DNA of 5,847 bases from Synergistaceae bacterium. Its GTDB lineage: Bacteria > Synergistota > Synergistia > Synergistales > Aminobacteriaceae. Below the pieces are notes generated by a model that ran no database searches, was not told the DNA's origin, and worked only from the letters and a program-made list of their open reading frames with translations. The DNA is taken from assembly GCA_017448375.1 (NCBI GenBank), contig JAFSLR010000188.1:1-5847 (forward strand), given 5' to 3'. Shown in pieces: positions 1 through 5,847 of the stretch. The stretch's first letter is position 1. Each line of letters opens with the position of its first letter. The position numbers and the translations under genes were made by a program.

Positions 1-74
1 CCATTCTGTTATAAGTGGAAAATTGCCTGTATTTTACCACCCTTCGCAATAGGACATCTATTGTAAATCTGATA

Positions 75-101
75 TTCTGAAAATTGAAATGGCGATATAA
101 T
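75..101 (+). promoter_or_regulatory. Putative sigma-70 type promoter of the + strand operon
   Basis: A perfect -10 hexamer TATAAT lies at 96-101. The -35 element is poor: the best candidate is TTCTGA at 75-80, with a short 15-base spacer and only about three matches to TTGACA. Transcription would start near 107-109, leaving a leader of about 30 bases before the ATG at 138. Position and orientation suit expression of the whole 138-4706 gene set. The -10 is seen directly; promoter activity is inferred. The weak -35 could mean low or activator-dependent expression. Confidence 0.45.
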
Positions 102-121
102 TTCTGCAATCACAAAATCAA

Positions 122-128
122 AAGGAGG
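122..128 (+). promoter_or_regulatory. Ribosome binding site deciding the start at 138
   Basis: AAGGAGG, a near-perfect Shine-Dalgarno, sits 9 bases before the ATG at 138. It settles the start: the same frame is open back to a TTG at 84, but that codon has no comparable site and lies upstream of the likely transcription start, and starting there would put a basic 18-residue stretch before the signal peptide. Confidence 0.85.
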
Positions 129-137
129 ATTTCAGGA

Positions 138-725
138 ATGAAACGTAAAATTTTGACCGTACTGTTTATTTTGGGAATTGCAGTTTTAGCTCTCAATGCC
201 TCAAGGGGTAATGACGAGTTAAAGCGAATGGGAATATTTCTGAGCAACTTCACGGAACTTGGAATGTATGATATTGACATTGATACGGTAGAGGACGCAG
301 ACTTAATCCGATTTGGTATCGGCCACAACGTAATCAACAATCCCAAATCGACCCTCAAACGCTGTAATCTTCGGGACTGTGAGTACGGGTCTTCGCTGAT
401 GTCGGGGGCAGCAGTAGCGGCGAGCGTGAGGAAATATTTTGACCTTGAAGTGAGGCACAAAAACGTATTGGGACATTCGCCGGAAGCAGGTTATGACGGG
501 GACAACTACCACTTCAACGCAAGGGACTGGCACGAGGATACGGTGTATTACGCGGAAGTCCAGAACGTGAGACAGGGAAGGGGCTTCGTTCAGATGGACG
601 GAGAACTCTACAACATAAAGCGGAAATCAGACAGGCCGGCTTATTTTGTGGCGAAAGCTAAGCCCTACAGGTATAACGGTAAAAATACGTGGGCTATTCT
701 CTCACTGACTACGGAATGGAAATAA
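138..725 (+). CDS. Exported protein of unknown function (small, signal-peptide-bearing)
   Basis: This 195-residue protein has no function I can name. Residues 1-21 look like an export signal: basic MKRK, a hydrophobic core (about 5-19) and a possible signal peptidase I cut after Ala21; there is no lipobox Cys, so an uncleaved N-terminal anchor is the alternative. The mature part is small and polar, with blocks that look like family signatures: GIFLSNFTELGMYD (32-45), LIRFGIGHNVINN (56-68), YDGDNYHFNARDW (119-131), a Cys pair (76 and 81) and a C-terminal stretch with DRPAYF and WAILSL. From memory, similar proteins with FLSNFTE and FGIxHN blocks occur as uncharacterised exported or lipoproteins in several bacterial phyla; I cannot confirm this here. 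The C-terminal half alternates short strand-like segments, suggesting a beta-rich extracytoplasmic domain. The gene is first in the operon, and its TAA (723-725) shares one base with the next ATG, so translational coupling is likely. Confidence 0.8.
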   Translation: MKRKILTVLFILGIAVLALNASRGNDELKRMGIFLSNFTELGMYDIDIDTVEDADLIRFGIGHNVINNPKSTLKRCNLRDCEYGSSLMSGAAVAASVRKYFDLEVRHKNVLGHSPEAGYDGDNYHFNARDWHEDTVYYAEVQNVRQGRGFVQMDGELYNIKRKSDRPAYFVAKAKPYRYNGKNTWAILSLTTEWK

Positions 726-1315
726 TGACCGAAAGAATACGCCTTATATACTCAAAACGCGGGGGAGCATGTTTCGTCCCACATATCGCACTCGCTCAGA
801 TGTTCACGCGCTCAGCCGCAAGAGCAGGTATCCCCCTCGAAATGACACAGGGATTCTCGCCCCGCGCAAAAATCTCATTCGGCCCTGAACTTCCCGCAGG
901 AGTCGTCGCCCTCAATGAGCCTGTAGACATCTTCACGCACGGACATCACCCCGATATAGTCGCGCTCATGAACGCCTCACTCCCTGAAGGATTCACCGTA
1001 TCACGCGCAATTTATCCCGCTGAAGGCACGCCCAATCTCGGAAAATCCTGCAAGCACGCCGAATATCTTTTACGCACAACTAACGGCCATGACATCACGC
1101 AGAATGCCGCCAACTTCTGGGCTGACTCCGTAATTCTCCACGAAAATATTGACGGCTGGTCGCGCCTCGTAATCTCAGAACCCGCTCAAAACCCTATAGG
1201 CGGTCTCGTTCGTCATCTCATTGAGAATGAAATTATTTCAGGCTGGCATGAAATTAACGCAGTAAGAATAGCAGTAGGCATTTATGACAGAGTCTCAGGG
1301 AGCGTTAAATTATGA
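725..1315 (+). CDS. Radical SAM-linked protein, DUF2344 (TIGR03936) family
   Basis: This cytoplasmic protein of 196 residues belongs to the family found next to, or fused to, a large radical SAM protein. Its biochemical role is unknown; the repeated linkage to RNase E/G and ribosomal genes suggests RNA or ribosome modification. Family blocks are clear: RIRLIYSKRG at 4-13, FVPHIALAQMFTRSAARAGI at 17-36 (compare the usual FLSHLDL... RRAGLP), then TQGFSPRAKISFGPELPAGV at 41-60 and SLPEGF at 85-90. The C-terminal third (from about 100) is less recognisable. I chose the ATG at 725 because it overlaps the upstream stop (TAATG) and places the conserved block near the N-terminus; in-frame ATGs at 716 and 689 are possible but would overlap the previous gene more. 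The ribosome binding site is weak (GGA at 713-715 or 718-720), consistent with coupling. It ends in an ATGA overlap with the ribonuclease gene. No radical SAM gene with a CxxxCxxC motif is in the window. Confidence 0.85.
   Translation: MTERIRLIYSKRGGACFVPHIALAQMFTRSAARAGIPLEMTQGFSPRAKISFGPELPAGVVALNEPVDIFTHGHHPDIVALMNASLPEGFTVSRAIYPAEGTPNLGKSCKHAEYLLRTTNGHDITQNAANFWADSVILHENIDGWSRLVISEPAQNPIGGLVRHLIENEIISGWHEINAVRIAVGIYDRVSGSVKL
1297..1302 (+). promoter_or_regulatory. Ribosome binding site of the RNase E/G gene
   Basis: AGGGAG lies 9 bases before the ATG at 1312, inside the last codons of the DUF2344 gene. With the ATGA overlap (1312-1315) it supports the ATG at 1312 as the start and allows both direct initiation and coupled re-initiation. 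Confidence 0.7.
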
Positions 1316-2862
1316 CGGTAAAAATCATCGCTGACCTCAGAGAACACGAACAGTCAAGAGTAGCACTCCTTGAGGACGGGAAGTTGACGGAAATATTCAT
1401 TGAGTTTAACTGCAACGAGGACGGAATGTTATCGCCCCGCGAAAAATCATCGTCATCAATAAGAGAAGGCGACATCTTCAAGGCACGTGTTGAGACTTTA
1501 GTCCCCGCTATAAGTGCTGCATTTGTGAAACTTTCCAGAAAAACTCGGAGCACAGTTACAGGCGCAAATAACGCATTTATGTACGTAAGCGAAATGCAAG
1601 ACCCTTCAGCCGTAAAGCCCGGCCATGAAGTCATAGTTCAGGTTATCCGAAACGCCCGTAAGAATAAAGCTCCCCGCGTTACCCCACGAATATCAATTCC
1701 TGGAAGATGGCTCGTCCTCGTCCCTAATAGTGATGAAGTAGGTGTATCACACAGAATTTCAGACCCTAACGAGCGCAAAAGACTCAAAGTTTTAGCCGAA
1801 ACGCTCAAATCTGAGATGCATAATCACGGAGTAATCATACGAACAGCCGCTGAAAATATCACGGAAGAATACTTGCGCGCTGACCTTCAATCGCTCCTCG
1901 AACTGTGGAAGGAAATTTCACGGAAAGCCGATAACACTCAAGCACCTTGCATGTTATACCGTGATATAGGGACTTTGGGAAGGGTATTGCGCGATGAAAT
2001 TTCGGGGAAAATTGATGAGATTATTATTGATGACCCTGACGAATTTTTGAACGCTCAGAATTTTATTGATACTTTCTGCCCTGAATGCCCCGATGTTAAA
2101 TTGTATGACGGTGTAACGCCTATATTCGAGTATTTTGGGATTGAGGACGAAATAAGGAAAGCTGTTGACAAAAAAGTCTGGCTTAAATCCGGCGCATATC
2201 TCATAATTGAGCAGACAGAAGCATTAACCGTTATTGATGTTAACACGGGGAAATTCACGAGTGAACCCGACATGAGGCACACTGTACTTTCAACGAACAA
2301 AGAAGCAGCAGAAGAAATTTCGCGTCAGCTAAGACTGCGGGCTATAGGCGGTATTATTGTTGTTGATTTTGTTGACATGGATTGTGAAGAGGACAAGCAC
2401 GAACTGTTACAGCACTTCCAGAAATTTTTATCGCACGACAGAATGAAGGCGAGAGTTTTCAGCATTACGAGATTGGGACTTGTTGAGCTTACGAGGAAGA
2501 GAGAACGTCCAGACTTGAAGAGCGTTTTGACTCGGAGCTGTCCTTTGTGCGGGGATAATGGATTTGTTGAGCGTGAAGAGAGTATTGCGATTTCGGTCAA
2601 GAGATTCATACGCAAAATCACGGGTGCGAATAACGCCGAAGCATTCCTGATTCAGACGGACAACTATTCGGCACAATATATCTGTCATTATCTCGATGAA
2701 TGGGAGTCGGAGTTTGGGCGAAAGATTTTCATTGCGGGAACTGAGGACTTTACGCGCGGAAAATATCGTCTCGACTTTCAGGGGAATATTTCTGACGCTG
2801 AGAGGACAGCCAGAGACTTACGTCAAAGCAATAAAGGCAAGGTTATAATATACAAGACATAA
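1312..2862 (+). CDS. rng: Rne/Rng family endoribonuclease (RNase G-like)
   Basis: This is a cytoplasmic single-strand-specific endoribonuclease for rRNA maturation and mRNA decay. The 516 residues cover the catalytic core and align end to end with RNase G and the RNase E N-terminal half; the long RNase E scaffold tail is absent. Order of parts: N-terminal segment, S1 RNA-binding domain (about 37-125, with AAFVKL at 69-74), 5'-sensor region with the phosphate-binding pair Arg177-Thr178 in GVIIRTA, and the DNase I-like catalytic part. The Mg-binding residues are Asp309 and Asn311 in VIDVN and Asp352 in VDFVDM, matching E. coli RNase E Asp303, Asn305 and Asp346. The zinc-link CPLC (410-413) matches E. 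coli Cys404/Cys407, so a tetramer of zinc-linked dimers is expected. The sensor loop reads KAPRVT (119-124), where KG-x-R-[LV]-T is usual, and the S1 loop at 74-88 is slightly long. All catalytic residues are intact, so the enzyme should be active. It overlaps DUF2344 by 4 bases, and the next gene starts 20 bases downstream. Confidence 0.95.
   Translation: MTVKIIADLREHEQSRVALLEDGKLTEIFIEFNCNEDGMLSPREKSSSSIREGDIFKARVETLVPAISAAFVKLSRKTRSTVTGANNAFMYVSEMQDPSAVKPGHEVIVQVIRNARKNKAPRVTPRISIPGRWLVLVPNSDEVGVSHRISDPNERKRLKVLAETLKSEMHNHGVIIRTAAENITEEYLRADLQSLLELWKEISRKADNTQAPCMLYRDIGTLGRVLRDEISGKIDEIIIDDPDEFLNAQNFIDTFCPECPDVKLYDGVTPIFEYFGIEDEIRKAVDKKVWLKSGAYLIIEQTEALTVIDVNTGKFTSEPDMRHTVLSTNKEAAEEISRQLRLRAIGGIIVVDFVDMDCEEDKHELLQHFQKFLSHDRMKARVFSITRLGLVELTRKRERPDLKSVLTRSCPLCGDNGFVEREESIAISVKRFIRKITGANNAEAFLIQTDNYSAQYICHYLDEWESEFGRKIFIAGTEDFTRGKYRLDFQGNISDAERTARDLRQSNKGKVIIYKT
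2844..2849 (+). promoter_or_regulatory. Possible internal promoter -10 before the DUF262 gene
   Basis: A perfect TATAAT lies in the last codons of the ribonuclease gene, about 34 bases before the TTG start at 2883. No good -35 is present at 16-18 bases upstream (the sequence there is around CGTCAA). It could give the nuclease gene independent expression, but it also simply reads as Val-Ile-Ile-Tyr codons, so coincidence is quite possible. Confidence 0.2.
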
Positions 2863-2867
2863 AGTAA

Positions 2868-2874
2868 AAGGGAG
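2868..2874 (+). promoter_or_regulatory. Ribosome binding site deciding the TTG start at 2883
   Basis: AAGGGAG sits 8 bases before the TTG at 2883-2885, in the 20-base gap after the ribonuclease stop. No ATG or GTG in the right frame has a comparable site: the GTG at 2876 is out of frame and the first in-frame ATG is codon 30, inside the conserved YQREYMW block. The TTG start is therefore well supported. Confidence 0.75.
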
Positions 2875-2882
2875 TGTGAAGT

Positions 2883-4706
2883 TTGCAGAAAATAGAGTGC
2901 AGGGAAAAAACTTTGAAGCAGCTTTTGCTGAACACAAAGTATACAATTAACTACTACCAGCGCGAATATATGTGGCAGAGGAAGCAAATTGCAGAACTCA
3001 TTGACGATCTCACCTCAGAATTTCTTATGTCATACAAGCCGGACGATTCACGGGAAGCGGTGAAGGATTACGGAAGTTATTTCATGGGTGATATTGTTCT
3101 TGCCGGAAGAGAGAACGCAATCGTAGACGGCCAGCAGCGTTTAACCTCGTTGACTCTCCTTCTGATGTACATTAACAACAGGCTGCGAAAACTCGGCAAA
3201 AGTTACAGCAACATTGAGGGAATGATATTCTCAGAGTCATATGGCAAAAAGTCATTCAATATTGACGTTGCTGACCGCACGGAGTGTATGAACGCAATCT
3301 TTAACGACAAACCGTTTGACGCTTCCAATTCGGGGAACTCAGTCAAAAATCTTTGTGGCAGGTATGAAGATATAGTTGACCTTTTTCCCGATGAAATTAA
3401 TGATGATATTCTTCTCCATTTCTGCGACTGGCTAATGGACAACGTATTATTCTCCGAAACAACCGCCACAGCAGAACAGGACGCTCAAAAGATTTTTGTT
3501 GCAAAGAACGACAGAGGAATCAGCCTCACGCCTTCAGAAATGCTCAAAGGATATATTCTCTCGGAGATAAAAGATGACGAAAAGCGCGGCGAACTCAATG
3601 AACTCTGGAAGAAAACATCAGAGGCACTCACGAAGAATAACCCCGGCGGTGATGATGTATTCATAAGAGTGTGGCTCAGGGCGCAGTATGCAAAGACAAT
3701 ACGAGACCAAAAAGCAGGCGCAGTAAATGAGGATTTTGACATTATAGGCGGTGCGTTTCACAACTGGGTGCGCGATGAAAAATCAAAACTCGGCCTTTCT
3801 ACACCTGATGATTACGAACGCTTTGTGCGAACCTTTGCTGAGTTTGCCGGAATATATCTGAGAATACGAAACGCAGAACAAGTTTTTGCTGATGAAACAT
3901 GCTATATATTCTACAATGCAAAAGTTAATTTCACGCTTCAGGCACAGCTACTTCTTGCACCGATATGTTCAGGCGACTCGAAAGACACCGTTACGCAGAA
4001 GATTTCACTGACAGCAAGATTCATTGAGATATATATCATCGCCCGCATAATGAACGGAAAATCACTGGGCTACAGTACAATCAAGAATTATGTGTTTGAC
4101 CTCACAAGGACTTTAAGACAGCTTACGGTTGACAACCTGAAAAAAGAACTCATGAGCGAGTACAGCAAGCTGGGATATGCTCCAGACAAGCTAATGTATG
4201 ATTTCGTTCTCAACCAGTACAGGAAGAAATATATCAAGCATATTCTCGCAAGGGTAACAAGTTTCATCGAAAAGCAGTCAGGATTAACCTCTAATTACTG
4301 CGACTATATGGACACAGCAACAAAGAATCCGTTTGAGATTGAACACGTAATCGCGAATCATTATGACCGGTTCAAGAGTGAATATGATAACGAGTCAGAG
4401 TTTCAGGAATGGCGGAACAGTATAGGTGCGCTCCTTCTTCTGCGGAAAAAAATCAACGCAAGCCTCAGCGACTCAAATTATGCTGACAAGCTCGTTAAGT
4501 ACTGTTCAACCGAAGGCAACATTTACGCGGCCTCGCTCGGTGATTCAGCATATGCGAATAACCCGGGATTCATTCAGTTCGTGCAGGACAATAATCTTCC
4601 CTTCAAGCCGTACAAGACATTCGGTCAGGCTGAAATTTCAGAACGCATAAAACTCCTGGAAAAACTTTTCGCAATGATATGGAACTCCGATATGTTCAAA
4701 CCGTAA
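2883..4706 (+). CDS. DUF262-DUF1524 protein, predicted GmrSD/BrxU-like type IV restriction nuclease
   Basis: This 607-residue cytoplasmic protein has the single-chain GmrS-GmrD arrangement. The N-terminal DUF262 domain (about 8-230), a ParB/sulfiredoxin-like nucleotide-binding fold, shows YYQREYMW (24-31), YFMGDIVL (66-73), the NTP-binding VDGQQRLTSL (81-90) and FVAKNDRGISLTPSEMLKGY (205-224). A mostly helical middle follows. The C-terminal DUF1524 HNH-like nuclease (about 470-545) has FEIEHVIANH (484-493, His488 the likely catalytic base) and RNSIGALLLLRKKINASLSD (511-530). Characterised relatives (GmrSD, BrxU, SspE) cut or nick DNA of phages with modified bases, or defend phosphorothioated hosts, under nucleotide control; that role is inferred here. 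The usual GNL of the nuclease motif is GAL (Ala516), which may be a subfamily trait or affect activity. Length is normal and no frame is broken. The start is TTG, 20 bases after rng, so it is probably co-transcribed. No methyltransferase or other defence gene is adjacent. The modification it recognises cannot be read from the sequence. Confidence 0.88.
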   Translation: MQKIECREKTLKQLLLNTKYTINYYQREYMWQRKQIAELIDDLTSEFLMSYKPDDSREAVKDYGSYFMGDIVLAGRENAIVDGQQRLTSLTLLLMYINNRLRKLGKSYSNIEGMIFSESYGKKSFNIDVADRTECMNAIFNDKPFDASNSGNSVKNLCGRYEDIVDLFPDEINDDILLHFCDWLMDNVLFSETTATAEQDAQKIFVAKNDRGISLTPSEMLKGYILSEIKDDEKRGELNELWKKTSEALTKNNPGGDDVFIRVWLRAQYAKTIRDQKAGAVNEDFDIIGGAFHNWVRDEKSKLGLSTPDDYERFVRTFAEFAGIYLRIRNAEQVFADETCYIFYNAKVNFTLQAQLLLAPICSGDSKDTVTQKISLTARFIEIYIIARIMNGKSLGYSTIKNYVFDLTRTLRQLTVDNLKKELMSEYSKLGYAPDKLMYDFVLNQYRKKYIKHILARVTSFIEKQSGLTSNYCDYMDTATKNPFEIEHVIANHYDRFKSEYDNESEFQEWRNSIGALLLLRKKINASLSDSNYADKLVKYCSTEGNIYAASLGDSAYANNPGFIQFVQDNNLPFKPYKTFGQAEISERIKLLEKLFAMIWNSDMFKP

Positions 4707-4709
4707 CAT

Positions 4710-4749
4710 AAAAAGGCAGTACTTGCCCGCGAAAACATGTACTGCCCTT
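4710..4749. terminator. Shared intrinsic terminator between convergent genes
   Basis: An 8-bp perfect stem, GGCAGTAC (4715-4722) with GTACTGCC (4739-4746), encloses a 16-base loop and lies between the stops of the DUF262 gene (4706) and the DUF2157 gene (4753). On the - strand the stem is followed by TTTTT (4714-4710), a good terminator for DUF2157. On the + strand only CTT follows, so termination of the operon is likely weaker. The long loop could shorten through a few inner pairs (TG with CA). Confidence 0.75.
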
Positions 4750-4752
4750 AAG

Positions 4753-5847
4753 CTATTCTTTCACAAAAAGTTTTCTTATCCTCCCGAAAAATATTCCGGC
4801 TATCACAAATATTATTCCCGTAACCGTAAATCCCCATGCCTTTGGGAGGAAGCCGAAAAGATGGTCGAAGAAATATCTTGCCGCTAACATTGCGAAGAAC
4901 ATCACGCCGATTCCCGAATGACCCCGCCAGATGTTGAACAGCATTAACCCCGCAACTATCACCGCATTGATTACGGGGTAAACGTTCCGGCCCGACACGA
5001 ACTCCGAGCCCCGCCAAAATTCCGGCCATGTCAGCAACAGCCCGAAAACACCGAGCATTAACAGCCCCATAATCTGAGCGTCGCGATAACCCGCAAGAAA
5101 TGACATCACTGCACCCACAGCCGCAAGTATAATCAGCGACCAAGTTCCGCCGAAACACAGACTCATTCGCGAGGCAAGAAGAAGCAATGTCAGCATCATG
5201 TTCAGCATTAAGGCAGCACGGTCTCTAACTGCAAGCCACAAGAGCCACAACGCAATCACGAGAGCGAACGCGCTGTAAGGTGCAAAAAATTCCATCAGCG
5301 TTAATTTTGCCGTCCTCACGAAATAAAGCGAGAATACATTTATTGCTTCAGTCTCAATCATCCACGCTAAAGAAAGTGCCTGAGACAAATACATCTGCCA
5401 TTCGTCCCGCGTAACCCCCGAAGTTATTACCGTCTCAGCAATCCAGTATCCTAGAAACTCAGCAAGCGTTAAAGGGTAATCGTACATGTGAGTGATGAGA
5501 TATATTCCACCGCCGAATATCCCGCTCGAAAGAAGAAGGAATGCTTTTCCCGTTTTAGTCTCACGGCCAGTGAATATATACGCCGCCAATGACGCAACGT
5601 AAGCCGCCGAAATTATGGAGACACGGAACATTTTACCGAGTTCGTGCCAGTGAGCCATCATGAAACTTACCGCCCCAAGTCCGAGAAGAATTATTCCAGC
5701 CGTAAGCATTATGAGGCGTAAATTTCGCGGTTTAACGTCATAAAGCGACAAGATATTTTCTGCCTGTTCAGGGGTAATTATTCCTTCGTCCGCCCAAATC
5801 TCACTCTCTGTGCTGAGAAATTCCATCTCCTTTTTGCTGATCTTTGA
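4753..5847 (-). CDS. DUF2157 polytopic membrane protein (5' end probably outside the window)
   Basis: This is an integral inner-membrane protein of unknown function. Numbering from the first in-window Met (codon at 5826-5824) gives 357 residues. The N-terminus, WADEGIITPEQAENILSLY (11-29), is the family's short cytoplasmic helical head. The diagnostic DUF2157 region follows: a helix with GIILLGLGAVSFMMAHW (44-60), a second around 68-85, and GKAFLLLSSGIFGGGIYLIT (93-112). Further hydrophobic stretches lie near 145-170, 182-200, 205-224, 229-247, 252-267, 283-300, 305-325 and 331-348, about ten to twelve helices in all, ending in a basic RIRKLFVKE tail. The ATG at 5826 is a doubtful start: its GGAG touches the ATG with no spacing, and the frame stays open to the window edge, reading SKISKKE before the Met, which resembles a usual DUF2157 N-terminus. 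The start is probably a few codons beyond 5847. Relatives often sit beside DUF4401 or GDYXXLXY genes; here a terminator follows immediately, so no partner lies downstream. Confidence 0.85.
   Translation of the reverse strand, partial: SKISKKEMEFLSTESEIWADEGIITPEQAENILSLYDVKPRNLRLIMLTAGIILLGLGAVSFMMAHWHELGKMFRVSIISAAYVASLAAYIFTGRETKTGKAFLLLSSGIFGGGIYLITHMYDYPLTLAEFLGYWIAETVITSGVTRDEWQMYLSQALSLAWMIETEAINVFSLYFVRTAKLTLMEFFAPYSAFALVIALWLLWLAVRDRAALMLNMMLTLLLLASRMSLCFGGTWSLIILAAVGAVMSFLAGYRDAQIMGLLMLGVFGLLLTWPEFWRGSEFVSGRNVYPVINAVIVAGLMLFNIWRGHSGIGVMFFAMLAARYFFDHLFGFLPKAWGFTVTGIIFVIAGIFFGRIRKLFVKE

Noticed and set aside
84..89. TTGAAA as the -35 box of the first promoter
   Set aside because: Only 6 bases separate it from the TATAAT at 96-101, far too short for a sigma-70 promoter.
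1..95. Possible tail of an upstream gene or a divergent promoter
   Set aside because: Too short to show any coding signal, and TTGCGA and TAAAAT on the - strand are only 7 bases apart, so nothing here can be supported.
84..137. Upstream TTG start extending the first gene by 18 residues
   Set aside because: The TTG precedes the likely transcription start and lacks a Shine-Dalgarno, while the ATG at 138 has a strong one and begins a normal signal peptide.
110..533. Two overlapping - strand reading frames opposite the first gene
   Set aside because: They oppose a gene with a strong ribosome binding site and conserved-looking blocks, and have no start signals or domains of their own.
1561..2646. 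GANNA peptide repeat at residues 84-88 and 438-442 of the ribonuclease
   Set aside because: The two copies lie in unrelated domains, and the short match (GGCGCAAATAACGC and GGTGCGAATAACGC) is not part of any longer repeat; chance is likely.
4426..4650. A 74-residue + strand reading frame with Met start
   Set aside because: It lies wholly inside the nuclease domain of the DUF262 gene in another frame, and its product has no recognisable features.
4748..5158. A 136-residue - strand reading frame
   Set aside because: It is an out-of-frame shadow of the DUF2157 gene; the Cys-, Gly- and Arg-rich product looks like a shifted reading of membrane-helix codons.
1..5847. CRISPR array, tRNA, rRNA, insertion sequence or attachment site
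   Set aside because: I saw no regularly spaced repeats, no tRNA-like cloverleaf or CCA end, no transposase or integrase motifs and no terminal inverted repeats.

Overview
The window shows a compact stretch of a bacterial chromosome of moderate G+C: four genes on the + strand that look like one operon (138-4706), facing one membrane-protein gene on the - strand (4753 to the right edge), with a shared terminator hairpin between the converging 3' ends. Gene overlaps of 1 and 4 bases, purine-rich ribosome binding sites and one TTG start are typical of bacteria. A free-standing DUF2344 (radical SAM-linked) gene directly before an RNase E/G gene is known from Synergistota, Clostridia and related phyla. 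A Synergistota-like gut anaerobe would fit, but that is a low-confidence impression from the gene set, not a phylogenetic result.

Layout. Bases 1-95 hold no gene I can support. A perfect TATAAT (96-101) and a strong Shine-Dalgarno (122-128) precede a small exported protein of unknown function (138-725). It overlaps the DUF2344 gene by one base (725-1315), which overlaps an RNase E/G-type endoribonuclease by four (1312-2862; catalytic Asp309, Asn311 and Asp352, zinc-link CPLC, and the 5'-phosphate-sensing Arg-Thr pair all present). Twenty bases later, from a TTG start, comes a 607-residue DUF262-DUF1524 protein of the GmrSD/BrxU type (2883-4706), a predicted modification-dependent (type IV) restriction nuclease. 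A hairpin at about 4710-4749 ends this unit and, better, the opposing one. The - strand gene is a polytopic DUF2157 membrane protein whose frame stays open to the window edge, so its true start is probably outside.

How the genes fit together. DUF2344 plus rng is a recurrent housekeeping pair linked to RNA metabolism; in many genomes a large radical SAM protein stands just upstream and rplU-rpmA just downstream. Here both flanks differ: an exported protein of unknown function is upstream and a predicted anti-phage nuclease is attached downstream. No modification enzyme, transposase, integrase, tRNA, CRISPR array or phage gene is visible, so the DUF262 gene looks like a single defence gene embedded in a housekeeping operon. 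I see no convincing evidence of a wholly new multi-gene system; the most notable points are this placement and the uncharacterised exported protein.
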